Shown: positions 44,601 through 52,783, counted from the stretch's first letter. The stretch: 52,783 nucleotides of DNA from CAVDHB01 sp963608705 (GCA_963608705.1 CAVDHB010000008.1:1-52783); one strand, 5' to 3'. The notes: a model not told the origin generated them from the sequence alone. Made by a program: numbers and translations.

Positions 44601-44848
44601 GTCCTAAGGGATTAGGAAAGTTGGAAGTGACCTTCGATATCATCAACTTCACGAATCTCTTGAACAAGAAGTGGGGGGCGAACTACAGCAGTGCCTACAA
44701 TGTATCGCCGTTGAGCGTGGCTGGATTCCAACATGATGCCCAGGGCAATCAGATAGCTGAATACACTTACAACAAGAATAACGGCATTCAGAAGAACGAT
44801 ATTTATTCTCGTTGGCACATGCAAGTGGGTGTCCGCTTGACGTTCTAA
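41666..44848 (+). CDS. Oar-like TonB-dependent outer-membrane receptor
   Basis: This 1060-aa protein has a signal peptide (MVKRSKFLFAALLPAFAVCAQAQ). A carboxypeptidase-regulatory-like beta-sandwich follows (about 28-115: SGQVVDNENQPVVGATVTAV), then a plug domain (about 125-250, with NRYNSFQIDGTVSNDVFG and GGINAITKQGTN) and a beta-barrel ending in an aromatic residue (MQVGVRLTF). This is the Oar/OmpA-related branch, distinct from SusC, and no SusD partner is adjacent. The ligand is unknown; some relatives take up peptides or carry surface signals. It stands as a single-gene unit between two terminators. Confidence 0.88.
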   Translation: MVKRSKFLFAALLPAFAVCAQAQVTTSAMSGQVVDNENQPVVGATVTAVHVPSGTRYGAITNMDGRYTIQGMRTGGPYKVTVTYVGYNKKEYDGIQLSLGNTFALNASIEPASQALGEVVVVGQGKQSAGAAQNFSNVNIQNTPTVDRNVYDIVKNMPMAQMSKNGGITFAGSNNRYNSFQIDGTVSNDVFGLSASGTNGGQTGANPISMDAIQEIQVVLAPFDVRQSGFTGGGINAITKQGTNTTHGSAYTYFNNQNMYGKWSQLHNEEQKMSEQFDRTFGGTLGGAIVKNKLFYFISAEGKKQSYPSAVYPGYTANYLTTDEAQRIADAYKKYTGVSESYSPRDVDQKSFGLLARVDWNINDNNKLAVRYQHNNSYDDNYSPNSTTYYFNNSGYRISDKTNSFVAELNSHIGKSLYNELRASATFVRDNRDVDYQAPTVQISNVGAGNATVNIGTEFSSGANMLNQDIYTFEDNLSWYKGNHTFTFGTHNEIYRMKNVFIQAVNGSWYFNSLEDFENDNPWKYQYKYTDPDLTGGDLRWAPVMKFGQFGFYAQDKWTVNNNFNWTYGLRIDMPLAFNDPTTNKEFNKWAEGKGSEARVGKMPGAKVLFSPRVGFRWYTDDSHNTLLRGGVGMFTGRVPFVWLSNAYNNTGMESKGTTISKGEIPSLGKYAKDPMGAATAGKGTAPKPDIVTVDKDFKYPQVLRGNLAVEQILPGDVKLTVEGVYSKNLHNVFFENLALSNTGKSVYAVPGVENSTSPLYSLDKSPYYSAINLKNTDKGYSYAVSATLQKHFNFGLDLVGSYTFGHSKSVYDGTSSVAYSNWKYNYSRDTNSKNEIGFSKFDVPHRVMVQVNYTSPKYWNNWMSTTIGLVYNAFSGFRYSLTMNEGKNDFNGDGFAGNSLLYIPTKDELSKMKFVDLMDKDDKTKVVMTAEQSRQAYEKWIEGDSYAKDHRGQVAERNSNLSKWEHQIDLHLAQNIYSPKGLGKLEVTFDIINFTNLLNKKWGANYSSAYNVSPLSVAGFQHDAQGNQIAEYTYNKNNGIQKNDIYSRWHMQVGVRLTF

Positions 44849-44876
44849 TTCTCGCAATTAGTAATCGCTACATAAG

Positions 44877-44909
44877 AAAGCGCAGTACTGTCACAAGTAC
44901 TGCGCTTTT
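44877..44909. terminator. Terminator after the Oar-like receptor gene
   Basis: AAAGCGCAGTACT pairs perfectly with AGTACTGCGCTTT, loop of six bases, followed by T. The A/T flanks let it act for the converging AAA-ATPase gene as well. Confidence 0.85.
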
Positions 44910-44936
44910 ATGGTCTCTGTATGTGAAAGCGGGAGA

Positions 44937-46511
44937 TTACTCTTGCTCATCGCTTATTTGCCATTCACCCAAGGTATGTGTCTCGCTGTCAAAGTTAATG
45001 CCTACCTTCACCACGGGCAAGCCGCAAAGGCGAAATCGTTCGGGATAGTGTTTAAGGTCAATTTGGCTCATGGCGGTGTCCGCACTCTTGTCCAGTTTTA
45101 GCTCCATAATATATAAGGTATGCGGCGCACGCAGCACAATGTCCACTCTTCCTTTAGGCGTGCGTACCTCCACGTCGCAGTACATTCCAAAAATACTGAA
45201 TATCACATAGAGCATTTGCTGATAATGCCCCTCGTAGTCCGTGTGGTCGCAGTAGGGGACGGTGGAGAGGAATGTCTGCAAGAGACGCAAGGCTCCGTCC
45301 ATGTCGTTGTTGTAAATGCACTCGTACATCAGTCCGATAGTGGTCAGTCCGTTGCCAAGCTGTCTGTCCACATAGTTGGGAAGCAGACTCTTCATCAACC
45401 CTATACGCACCTCTTTGTTGGGAATGCTGAGGGTATAGAGTTCTGTGATGGGGGAAAATTCCTTGATGGTGAGGTATCCGCTTTGATACAGCAACGGAGT
45501 GATGTTCGTAAGCCGTTCCGTGGGGGAGTCGAACACATCCGCAGGACTTCTCATCAGTTCTAACTGTTGCGGCCTTATGTGGTATTTTCGCAACATCTCA
45601 ATCAAGTAGGTCGGTGTGCCGCTGCCAAACCAGTAGGAATTCAGCTTTTTATCAGAGATTGCGTTCAGTAGACTATATGGATTGTATATGTCCGGGGATG
45701 GCCAAGTGAAGTGATAGCCGTCATAGTTCTCTTTTAACTTTCTCATCAGCTCCTCCTCGGAAATAGCCATACTCTCTGCGAATGCAGAGAGACCATCAGA
45801 CATCTGAGCCTTTATCTCTTCCTCTGTGATTCCGCAGATGGCTGTATACTCTCCGTCCATGCTGATATTGTCAATATTGTTCAGCTTGCTGAAAATGCTG
45901 AGCTGGGAGTACTTGGTGATACCCGTGAGAAACACGAACCGAAGATAGGGGTCACACCCTTTCAGGGGACTGTAGAAATTGCACATCACGTCACGCAAAA
46001 TGGGAAGGTCCTTTTCCTCATGTACTACGTCCAACAAAGGTGCATCGTACTCATCGATAAGGACAACTACCTTTTTCCCCGTCTTCCGATAGAGTGTTTT
46101 GATGAGTTTTGTCAGGCGGGCATTGGTATCCACCACCGCATGACCGTCTATGCCGTAGTTATATTCGTTGTCCTCCAGCTGTCCGTGAATATACCGTGTC
46201 AGTGTTTCCTTGTCCATGTGTTTCCCGAGGCTCATGTCGAAATGCAGCACAGGATATTCCGTCCATTCCGTTTCCAGTTTCTCGATTGCCAACCCCTTAA
46301 ACAACTCTTTCTGTCCGGCGAAATAGCTGTGCAGAGTGGAGACAAGCAGGGACTTCCCGAACCGACGAGGACGACTTAGAAAGAGATAGGTGGCGTCAGA
46401 AGAAGCCATGCGGTACACATATTCCGTCTTGTCGACATACAGGAAATTGCCTTCTCGTATTTTCTCGAAGGTCTGTATTCCTATGGGATAACGTTTTCTT
46501 TGTCGTTCCAT
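44937..46511 (-). CDS. AAA-ATPase-like protein with C-terminal PD-(D/E)XK nuclease domain
   Basis: This 524-aa protein of the AAA-ATPase_like/PDDEXK_9 (DUF1703) type begins with YPIGIQTFEKIREGNFLYVDKTEYV. It has an unusual P-loop RPRRFGKS (47-54), Walker B VVLIDEYDAPL (about 149-159), and LTGITKYSQLSIFSKLNN. A C-terminal nuclease-like core has GRVDIVL followed by an E-x-K (MELKLDK) at about 455-475. Such genes occur in many copies in Bacteroidales and are thought to be mobile or selfish, but their role is unknown. It stands alone and is flanked by a palindromic repeat. Confidence 0.88.
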   Translation of the reverse strand: MERQRKRYPIGIQTFEKIREGNFLYVDKTEYVYRMASSDATYLFLSRPRRFGKSLLVSTLHSYFAGQKELFKGLAIEKLETEWTEYPVLHFDMSLGKHMDKETLTRYIHGQLEDNEYNYGIDGHAVVDTNARLTKLIKTLYRKTGKKVVVLIDEYDAPLLDVVHEEKDLPILRDVMCNFYSPLKGCDPYLRFVFLTGITKYSQLSIFSKLNNIDNISMDGEYTAICGITEEEIKAQMSDGLSAFAESMAISEEELMRKLKENYDGYHFTWPSPDIYNPYSLLNAISDKKLNSYWFGSGTPTYLIEMLRKYHIRPQQLELMRSPADVFDSPTERLTNITPLLYQSGYLTIKEFSPITELYTLSIPNKEVRIGLMKSLLPNYVDRQLGNGLTTIGLMYECIYNNDMDGALRLLQTFLSTVPYCDHTDYEGHYQQMLYVIFSIFGMYCDVEVRTPKGRVDIVLRAPHTLYIMELKLDKSADTAMSQIDLKHYPERFRLCGLPVVKVGINFDSETHTLGEWQISDEQE

Positions 46512-46636
46512 GATAATTGTCTTTATGGATGATAATGCGAAGATAACGCTTTATTTTCAAATATACAAGGTGATGGATTACATTGACATTCTCTGTTGGA
46601 ACGTAAAAGGAAGTAGACTTCGATGGGGAACGAAGC

Positions 46637-46775
46637 CTGTTTTGTACGTTGCGATATAATGACTGAACTAGTAGAGACGCGATTCATCGCGTCTCCACAT
46701 TCATCTGCAATGAATCGTGTGATGGTTATTAAAAAAAACTGAAAAGCGTAGACGCGATAAATCGCGTCTCTACTC
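46637..46775. repeat. REP-like palindrome pair, left copy
   Basis: It contains two palindromes: GAGACGCGATTCATCGCGTCTC (46674-46695) and GTAGACGCGATAAATCGCGTCTCTAC (46748-46773), 50 bp apart. About 35 bp before the first and the whole unit resemble 52481-52613 in the same orientation. The arrangement resembles a BIME, which RAYT-type transposases spread. Confidence 0.8.
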
Positions 46776-46805
46776 AGCAGTGTTCATAATGGCCAATAAA
46801 CAAAA

Positions 46806-46836
46806 CAAGGACGCAACTCTCTGTTGCGTCCTTGCA
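46806..46836 (-). terminator. Terminator of the susCD operon
   Basis: CAAGGACGCAAC pairs perfectly with GTTGCGTCCTTG around TCTCT. On the minus strand it is followed by TTTTGTTTATT. It lies 21 bp after the susD stop. Confidence 0.85.
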
Positions 46837-46857
46837 TTTTAGTCAATAAAATTCATT

Positions 46858-48801
46858 TTAGAACTTAGGTCCTGCACCCCATTGTGGTGCGTTCTTGTCC
46901 TGCCATACACGCTCGGAGTTCAGGAGTTTCTTGTCTGTGGTTCCGATGGTGAATCCTTGCGCTTTGTAAGCCTCCTCGTAGATGTGGTACATCTTGTCGG
47001 TGGGGCTGAGTGCGGAGATAGGCGCACGACGTGGAATGGCGTCCGCACCGATACCATTCCTTGTGTAGTCTGTGCGTCCGAAGAACGTGGAGTTGAATTT
47101 CGGGCATCCAGAACGGCGTGCGGTCACAAACATATCCATCGGGTTCATGGCGAAGTGAATCATTTCCTGCAAGTACACTTTCTCCAAGTCCAGTTCCTTG
47201 TTGCCTGTCAGCTGATAGTCTGTCTGCTGGAGGAGGTTGCTGATTTCTCCGTCTTTCAGTTCAATGGTCGCCTCGTCCGTGTCATAGCCGTAGTTCGTGC
47301 CGTAGTACGGAATCTTGTTCAAGCCTGCGGCCTTGTCATATTCCTCCACGGAGAGCGTTACCGCTTGTTTGAAGTAATCCTCGGCGGATTTCGGGAGGTC
47401 GGCTCCCAAGAGCTTCATTTCCGCCAAGTAGTAGTTCGTCTCTCCTGCGGTCATGTACATACCATACCAAGGTTGGTCGTCAATGTCTTGGTAGACAGGA
47501 GCACTACCTGTGATTTCACCTTTTTCATTGATTTCCGGAGCGGTAGGAAGGGTATAGTCTACCCGGCCTCGTATCATTTCCTGTTGGAAGATGGAGAAAG
47601 GTAGGTAAACATATGTATTGTTCAGACGGCTCTTGCTTGCATCACTGTAATTAAACCAGTCTCCGTAATTGGCGTTGTCATTAGCGGCGTCAAAGGCGTC
47701 TGGCAATCCGTAGTAACGTACCCACCACGGTTCGGTCTTGGTGACATTTCCTTTACCGTCCTTCCATCCTTCGAAAGTCTTCCCGTCTTGGCTCAGCTGA
47801 ATATTAGTCCTGATAAAGGCGGGAATCTGGTTGCCTTTGCCTGTCTTGAGGAAGGCTTCCACGATCTTGGAGTTCCAGGCGTTCTTGGTGTACATGAAGC
47901 GGGTGCGCGGGTCTTTGTTCTGCACCAGGAAGTTCATCAGCCGTTGGGAAGGAGCAATACCTCCCATCACAGCGTCTCCAAAATGGTAAACGTAGTCTTG
48001 GGTAGATGTGTTGCTAATCGCCTTGTTGAAAATCATGCCGTCGTCCAACTCATCCATGTATCCACAAGTGGCGGTGGCCACTTCCTTGGCGATGGCTTTT
48101 GCCTGTGTCGGGTCTTGGTTGTAAAGACGGACGGCGATTTTCAGACGGAGCGAGTTGGCCAGTTTCGCCCACTTCCCAAGGTCTGCGCCGTAAATCATGT
48201 CTTGGGTGGAGGCGATGGAGGTCTTGTTAGTAGATGTGGTGAATACATCCATGTCCTTCTTCAGGTTCTCCAACCACAGAGCGTACAAGTCTTTCACATG
48301 GTCAAATTTAGGAGTCAGTGTGCCACCTTGCCAGATTTGTCCAGCCTCTGTGTACGTCACGTCTCCGCTGAAGTCCGTACTCAATATGCCAGTGTAGATG
48401 GAGAGGATATCTGCCGCAGCGGCGTTCCATGCGTAAGGAGAAGCATCCTTCCCTTCTGCTTTCATCGTGGCGATTTCCTGGTCAATCTTGTGCTTGTAGG
48501 TGAGCATATCGATCATGATTTGTTCCATCTGTGCACCTGAAATGTCATTATACTTGGAATTCACGCCGCCTGTAGACACTCCCAGCGAGGTGAGACGGAA
48601 CATATCCCTGGCATTGTAGAACCAATAGGTGTAGTTGGAAGGGTCGAATTTAAGGATTGCTTGCGTCAGCAGGTAGTCGGGATTAGTCTCGTTTACGGAA
48701 GACGGGTTCATGTTCATCTCCGAAAAATCGTCCCGGCAGCTGGTGGCCAGTACCGCTCCACCCATCACGGTGGCCATTATTATTGTTTGAGTTAATTTCA
48801 T
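46858..48801 (-). CDS. SusD/RagB-family surface lipoprotein
   Basis: I start it at 48801 (MKLTQTIIMATVMGGAVLATSC), which gives a lipoprotein signal with Cys22 and 647 aa; the start nine codons upstream adds a basic leader and leaves only one base to the susC stop. The mature protein is the SusD-like type with TNPDYLLTQAILKF near the start, a TPR-like helical body and the ligand loop region. It caps the SusC barrel and binds the nutrient before import. It lies 28 bp after susC. The substrate cannot be inferred, because no glycoside hydrolase, sulfatase or peptidase gene is near. Confidence 0.9.
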   Translation of the reverse strand: MKLTQTIIMATVMGGAVLATSCRDDFSEMNMNPSSVNETNPDYLLTQAILKFDPSNYTYWFYNARDMFRLTSLGVSTGGVNSKYNDISGAQMEQIMIDMLTYKHKIDQEIATMKAEGKDASPYAWNAAAADILSIYTGILSTDFSGDVTYTEAGQIWQGGTLTPKFDHVKDLYALWLENLKKDMDVFTTSTNKTSIASTQDMIYGADLGKWAKLANSLRLKIAVRLYNQDPTQAKAIAKEVATATCGYMDELDDGMIFNKAISNTSTQDYVYHFGDAVMGGIAPSQRLMNFLVQNKDPRTRFMYTKNAWNSKIVEAFLKTGKGNQIPAFIRTNIQLSQDGKTFEGWKDGKGNVTKTEPWWVRYYGLPDAFDAANDNANYGDWFNYSDASKSRLNNTYVYLPFSIFQQEMIRGRVDYTLPTAPEINEKGEITGSAPVYQDIDDQPWYGMYMTAGETNYYLAEMKLLGADLPKSAEDYFKQAVTLSVEEYDKAAGLNKIPYYGTNYGYDTDEATIELKDGEISNLLQQTDYQLTGNKELDLEKVYLQEMIHFAMNPMDMFVTARRSGCPKFNSTFFGRTDYTRNGIGADAIPRRAPISALSPTDKMYHIYEEAYKAQGFTIGTTDKKLLNSERVWQDKNAPQWGAGPKF

Positions 48802-48829
48802 GAGTCTCTTTTGTTTGTATTTACACATA

Positions 48830-51800
48830 TCAGAAGCCGATGTTCACGTTGAAGGTGAAGCTCGTGGTCACACCCTCGAAAGAGCGGATACGGAACTCCG
48901 CCGCACGGGTACCACGGATGGATTCCGGGTTCTCTCCGTTGGGCATCGTGTTCAGCAAGTAGCCCAAGTTGTGTCCCGACAAGGAGAGATTGATGCGGTT
49001 GGCACGAATCTTCTTGCAGAGAGACAAGGGCATGGAATAGCTGAGCGTAATGTCACGCAAGGCGATGTAGTTCAGTTTCTTCACCCAGTTGTCATTTACC
49101 ACACCGTAGTCATTTCCGGCCTGTGTCCATTCGTTGTTGAGATCCATCCAGTAAGAAGAGTGGGTGGGCTCTAAGTAACCTTTATCTACCAACTCTTTGT
49201 AGGTTTCACCTTTGGAACTGGCTGTTCCTGAAGCTACGATATATGTAGAACCGTTAGGAAGAGAAATCTTCGTGCCTGAAGGTATCAATCCATTGGGAAT
49301 CACGCCGTCATGGTAGGTCTTGTTGTCCCATTTGGAAGTCCAAGTCATACCACCATGTCCCGGTGAATAGGCGAGAGAGGTCTTTGTCGCACCCCAAGCC
49401 GTTCCGTAACGGGATCCGTAAGAAGCTACATAACCGCCAAAGCGCATATCTAACGACACGCTCAATGACCAGTTCTTGTATTTCAGACTGGTGTTGACAG
49501 AGCCGAGGAAGTCGGGCATCATGGAGCCTATTTCCTCCATCTTTCCACTGCGGTAATAATAGGAACCGCGTCTGGTGTCATTATAAGACAAGATAGGAAG
49601 TCCTGATTCCTTGTCGTATGAAATCTTACTGTCTGTCATCAGCAAACCGTACTCCGCACCCACTTTCGCCACGGAAGCGATACGGAAGTTACCGTAATTG
49701 GGTTGTCCGGCTAGTGCGATGTAATCAGCCACCTCTGGAGACAGGGCGATAATCTTGCCTCTGTTGCGGGTGTAAGTGAAGTTCAAATCCCATTGCCAGT
49801 CAGTTGTCTGAATCGGTGTCGTGTTCAAGGCGATTTCCACACCGGAGTTCTGAATGTTTCCGGCGTTGATAACTTCTTGCTTGATACCAGACTGGTAAGG
49901 CACGTCCACCGTCATAATCTGGTCTTTGGTATTCTCCTTATAATAGGTGAAGTCCACTCCGATGCGGTTGTTCAGGAAACGCCAGTCCAAACCGACTTCC
50001 CAAGAGTTCTTACGCTCAGGTTTCAGGTTCTGTGAGTACATGATGGAGGAAAGCTCCGTACCGTAGGCGTTGCCGTTGTTGGTGGTAGACGTGTTCAGGT
50101 TATAAGCCGTATTGATTAAGTAGGCTTCCGTGTCGTTACCCACCTGTGCCCAAGAACCACGTACCTTCATGAAGGAAATCCAGGACGGAAGTACTTTGCG
50201 GAAAGTATTGCTCAGAATCCATGAACCACTTACTGAAGGATAGAAGTAAGAGTAGTTTCCATGCTTGTCCGCATAAACCAAGGACGAAGACCAGTCGTTA
50301 CGGCCTGTCACATCCAAGAACAGTTGGTCTTTCCAACTGGCTCCTACTTGGAACGCTACGGACATCATGGTTTTCTTGCCCTGCAAGTCGCCGGAATAGG
50401 TCGGTGTCTGCTTGGAGTTGCCGATGAAGAACTGGTTCGGTACAATCAGACCGCCGTTGGTGTTCATCTTCATCGCCTGTACAAAGTTATGGTAAAACTC
50501 GCCACGTACGAAACCATTCAGAGAGAAATCGCCGAAGGTTTTGTTGAACATAAGGTTCGCGTTCAAGTTTGTCTGCTCCTTGGTGGTCAATCCCATGCCA
50601 TAGTAGCCGTCTGTACCAATATTCTGGTAGCCTGGATCCGGTCTTTTATCTTCAAACCGGGTATAGTAGTAGTTGTAATTACCTTCGGCTATGAATTTCA
50701 ACCAGCTCGTCAAATCAACCGTCAGTTTCAACGTGGGGCGTACAGAGGTTTCTTTCTGTCGGTAGTCGTTTTCGTATAAGGCCCACCATACGGAGTTTCC
50801 CGGTGCGTTACCGAATACGTTGCCATAATCAGTGGAGGCCATACCACCGTCTTCACCCTTGTAATGATGCTTCAGATACTTGGTGTCATAAGCTGGACCA
50901 AAGGTACCATCCGCAAAATAGCCTCCCAAGTTCTTGGCGGAGTTGCGAGGTGTAGAGTTGGCAAAGGAGATACTTGCCTCCAACAATACGTCTTTGGTAA
51001 TCTTATGTGTGGCTTTGGCTAACAAGGACAGACGTTCGAAGGTGTTGTTAGCTACAGTTCCCTTATTATAGCGGTAAGACATGGAGGTGTAGAACGTCGT
51101 TTTGTCGTTTCCTCCGCTCACAGCCACATTGGTGTTCGAGCTGAATCCCGTCTCGTAGGCTTGACGGTAGTTGTCCTTGTAGGCCTGGTAAGGACGAGTA
51201 GTGCCGTCGAAATATTCGATGTCACGTCCATCGAAACGAGGACCAAAGAAAATACCGTTTAAAGCAATCAATGAAGGATTGCCTTTCTCGTTATAATAGA
51301 ATTGGTTATAGTTGTCCCACGCATAATAATTGCCGTTCTGGTCTTTCTCACCGTACGATACATAACCGGCTCTGGTACCTGGTCCATATTCATATTGCAA
51401 GTCTGGTGTGGAGGTCAATACATCAATGCCGAAGCTCTGTGAGAAGTTCACGCCGATACCTTTCATCCCTTTGCCGGATTTTGTGGTAATGACCACTGCA
51501 CCGTTCAATCCACGAGAACCGTACAATGCGGTGGCTGCCGCTCCTTTTAATACGGAAACAGAAGCGAAGTCGTCCGGGTTCAAGTTCTTCAGCTCGTTTC
51601 CGTAGTCCGCATTGTTAACCTCGTAGTCCGGGTCGCCGTTGTAGGTGCTGTTGTCCAAGATTACACCGTCCACCACGTAGATAGGCTGGTTGTTGCTTCC
51701 CAGCGTGGAGGCACCACGAATCAGAATCTTGGTAGAACCGAACATTCCGCCCTCAGCTCCTTCAATCTGCACACCGGCTACTTTTCCCTGTAACGCTGAC

Positions 51801-52264
51801 ACAGGGTTGATGACGTTCTTGTCCAAAGCGTCCCCTTTCAGCTCTGTCATGGCATAGCCGAGCGCTTTGGTCTCACGTTTCATTCCGAGTGCCGTCACCA
51901 CCACCTCATCCAATGATTGGGCGTTCTCTTGTAGGGTGATGGATAATGGTTGTCCGCTGTAAGTAATAGTTTGAGGATCAAATCCGATGTAGTTAACAGT
52001 AAGGATGTCTCCTTGTTTTACTCCCTTTAAAGAGAACTGTCCGTCAAGATTCGTGATAACTCCGGCTGTGCTTCCTTTCAAACGGATAGAAGCACCGACA
52101 ATGGGTTCGCCTTTGGCATCCTTTACGGTACCCGTACAAGTCTGCTCACCTGTTTGCGATACACTGACACTGCCAGTGGTTGTTTGCGCTTGGGCATATA
52201 CAGTGCCCAAGGTGAAACTGGACAGGCAAAGCAGCATACTGAATGATTGCAGTGGTTTGCGCAT
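48830..52264 (-). CDS. SusC/RagA-family TonB-linked outer-membrane transporter
   Basis: This 1144-aa protein has a signal peptide (about 1-27) and a carboxypeptidase-regulatory-like domain (about 40-115, CTGTVKDAKGEPIVGASIRLKG). The plug has SLDEVVVTALGMKRETKALGYA, IRGASTLGSNNQPIYVVDGV and SVLKGAAATALYGSRGLNGAVVITTKSG. A long barrel follows, ending in an aromatic residue (FNVNIGF). It imports a nutrient with SusD using TonB energy. The -7 box at 52351-52358 lies 87 bp upstream. No regulator (SusR, anti-sigma or hybrid two-component gene) is adjacent. Confidence 0.95.
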   Translation of the reverse strand: MRKPLQSFSMLLCLSSFTLGTVYAQAQTTTGSVSVSQTGEQTCTGTVKDAKGEPIVGASIRLKGSTAGVITNLDGQFSLKGVKQGDILTVNYIGFDPQTITYSGQPLSITLQENAQSLDEVVVTALGMKRETKALGYAMTELKGDALDKNVINPVSALQGKVAGVQIEGAEGGMFGSTKILIRGASTLGSNNQPIYVVDGVILDNSTYNGDPDYEVNNADYGNELKNLNPDDFASVSVLKGAAATALYGSRGLNGAVVITTKSGKGMKGIGVNFSQSFGIDVLTSTPDLQYEYGPGTRAGYVSYGEKDQNGNYYAWDNYNQFYYNEKGNPSLIALNGIFFGPRFDGRDIEYFDGTTRPYQAYKDNYRQAYETGFSSNTNVAVSGGNDKTTFYTSMSYRYNKGTVANNTFERLSLLAKATHKITKDVLLEASISFANSTPRNSAKNLGGYFADGTFGPAYDTKYLKHHYKGEDGGMASTDYGNVFGNAPGNSVWWALYENDYRQKETSVRPTLKLTVDLTSWLKFIAEGNYNYYYTRFEDKRPDPGYQNIGTDGYYGMGLTTKEQTNLNANLMFNKTFGDFSLNGFVRGEFYHNFVQAMKMNTNGGLIVPNQFFIGNSKQTPTYSGDLQGKKTMMSVAFQVGASWKDQLFLDVTGRNDWSSSLVYADKHGNYSYFYPSVSGSWILSNTFRKVLPSWISFMKVRGSWAQVGNDTEAYLINTAYNLNTSTTNNGNAYGTELSSIMYSQNLKPERKNSWEVGLDWRFLNNRIGVDFTYYKENTKDQIMTVDVPYQSGIKQEVINAGNIQNSGVEIALNTTPIQTTDWQWDLNFTYTRNRGKIIALSPEVADYIALAGQPNYGNFRIASVAKVGAEYGLLMTDSKISYDKESGLPILSYNDTRRGSYYYRSGKMEEIGSMMPDFLGSVNTSLKYKNWSLSVSLDMRFGGYVASYGSRYGTAWGATKTSLAYSPGHGGMTWTSKWDNKTYHDGVIPNGLIPSGTKISLPNGSTYIVASGTASSKGETYKELVDKGYLEPTHSSYWMDLNNEWTQAGNDYGVVNDNWVKKLNYIALRDITLSYSMPLSLCKKIRANRINLSLSGHNLGYLLNTMPNGENPESIRGTRAAEFRIRSFEGVTTSFTFNVNIGF

Positions 52265-52350
52265 AAAAAAGATATTTAATTCAACCTATAGAGGAAGTAT
52301 GATTTTCATACCCCTCTGTCTGTTTGTTCTATTCTATTACATTACATTTA

Positions 52351-52358
52351 CAAAGGTA
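52351..52358 (-). promoter_or_regulatory. Putative -7 element of the susCD operon
   Basis: The minus strand reads TACCTTTG, fitting TAnnTTTG. It lies 87 bp before the susC start. No -33 TTTG is present at 19-21 bp, as is common for sus-like operons that rely on an activator. Confidence 0.5.
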
Positions 52359-52453
52359 CTTCATTCATATTATAGAAAGGGTGAATAATGAACAATGTTA
52401 TATTTTAATTGCCAATATTAACGGTTCATGGTGCTTCAGAAAATGCCTCTTTA

Positions 52454-52654
52454 AATGATTATCCGCAAACATACCATTCTCCTGTCTTGCATGTTGCAAT
52501 ATAACGATTGAATGAGTAGAGACGCGATTCATCGCGTCTCCACATTCATCTGTGATGACTTGTATCTGTGATTACACTATGAAAAGCGGAGACGCGATAA
52601 ATCGCGTCTCTACCTAAACAATGTTGATTAGTGGTACGATTGTGGATAATCATT
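52454..52654. mobile_element. MITE-like element with terminal inverted repeats
   Basis: AATGATTATCCGCAAACATACCA (52454-52476) and the inverse of TGGTACGATTGTGGATAATCATT (52632-52654) match at 20 of 23 positions. They enclose about 200 bp with no gene and two internal palindromes. A solo copy of the end lies at 17487-17509. This is the layout of a non-autonomous miniature element. A target-site duplication is not obvious. Confidence 0.55.
52481..52613. repeat. REP-like palindrome pair, right copy
   Basis: It contains GAGACGCGATTCATCGCGTCTC (52519-52540) and GGAGACGCGATAAATCGCGTCTCTAC (52588-52613). These correspond in order and orientation to the copy at 46637-46775, with the spacer between them diverged. 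Confidence 0.8.
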
Positions 52655-52698
52655 GTATTCTTTTGGCATATCTCCCGTACGGTGCATAAGCTCTTGTA

Positions 52699-52783
52699 AC
52701 TCACCGTAGAAAATAAATTACTCACCGTAGAAATTTCGTAACTCACCGCAGAAATTTTATTATTCACCGTAAAAAAACGACCA
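52699..52783 (+). repeat. 21-bp tandem repeat array (right, reaches window end)
   Basis: Units A(C/T)TCACCG(T/C)AGAAA start at 52699, 52720, 52741 and 52762, exactly 21 bp apart. The first eight bases match the left array (17933-18024) while the second half of each unit differs. The array may go on past the window. Confidence 0.8.

Larger units (their letters stand above)
46512..46857. other. Intergenic region with REP-like element and terminator
   Basis: It holds the left copy of the palindrome pair (46637-46775) and the susD terminator (46806-46836). No gene is seen. Confidence 0.6.
52265..52783. other. Intergenic region with promoter, MITE-like element and 21-bp repeats
   Basis: No real gene is seen. 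The small minus-strand ORF at 52546-52767 is an artefact of the 21-bp repeat. The region contains the susC -7 box, a palindromic element and the right-hand repeat array reaching the window end. Confidence 0.6.

Noticed and set aside
52546..52767. Minus-strand ORF with repetitive Ser/Val pattern
   Set aside because: Same cause as at 17828: a 21-bp period keeps the frame open across the repeat array and palindrome.

Overview
The window reads as a chromosomal segment of a Bacteroidales bacterium (Bacteroides/Prevotella-like). The evidence is a SusC/SusD pair, an Oar-type TonB-dependent receptor, GldH, a UpxY-type NusG paralogue and many promoters with the Bacteroidetes -7 element TAnnTTTG. The genus cannot be fixed from sequence alone. 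By eye, about 1-17 kb is clearly richer in A+T than 18-52 kb, and its genes are mostly of accessory type. I read it as a genomic island joined to a housekeeping backbone. No integrase or att site for the island is visible.

Region 1 (40-4914, all minus strand) holds small orphan genes: a lipoprotein, exported and soluble hypothetical proteins, a DUF1232/YkvA membrane protein, a 5'(3')-nucleotidase-like HAD protein lacking one catalytic Asp, and an exported DnaJ-type zinc-finger protein. A short duplicated remnant of the DUF1232 gene lies among them.

Region 2 (5229-17061, all minus strand) is the most interesting part. It is a tightly packed operon that starts with a NusG/UpxY-type antiterminator behind a TAnnTTTG element and a leader palindrome. 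After it come a C39/papain-like peptidase, a membrane-type dynamin, an Hsp70 with only the nucleotide-binding domain, two small GTPases sharing a D-Y-R-G-G motif, a single-pass membrane protein, a third D-Y-R-G-G GTPase, a soluble dynamin-like GTPase and a GrpE-like protein. Five GTPases, an Hsp70 and its likely exchange factor in one transcription unit suggest an NTP-driven, membrane-linked stress or conflict system. I do not recognise it as a named system.

Region 3 (17.0-18.2 kb) is non-coding and repeat-rich: 21-bp tandem units, GGTGATAGATT repeats and a motif matching the ends of a small palindromic element at the right end of the window.

Region 4 (18.2-46.5 kb) is housekeeping: metF-holB-PSP1-gldH on the plus strand; purH (cyclohydrolase domain only)-mreBCD-mrdA-rodA on the minus strand; an APC permease and an aldose epimerase divergent from each other; nadB; dacB-udk-DNA glycosylase; xerD; aroQ-pyk-methyltransferase-rbfA-LolC/E permease; an Oar-like TonB receptor; and an AAA-ATPase/PD-(D/E)XK protein.

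Region 5 (46.6-52.8 kb) is a SusC/SusD pair without glycan enzymes, bracketed by two same-orientation copies of a REP-like palindrome pair. The right-hand copy sits inside a ~200-bp MITE-like element, followed by another array of the 21-bp repeat.
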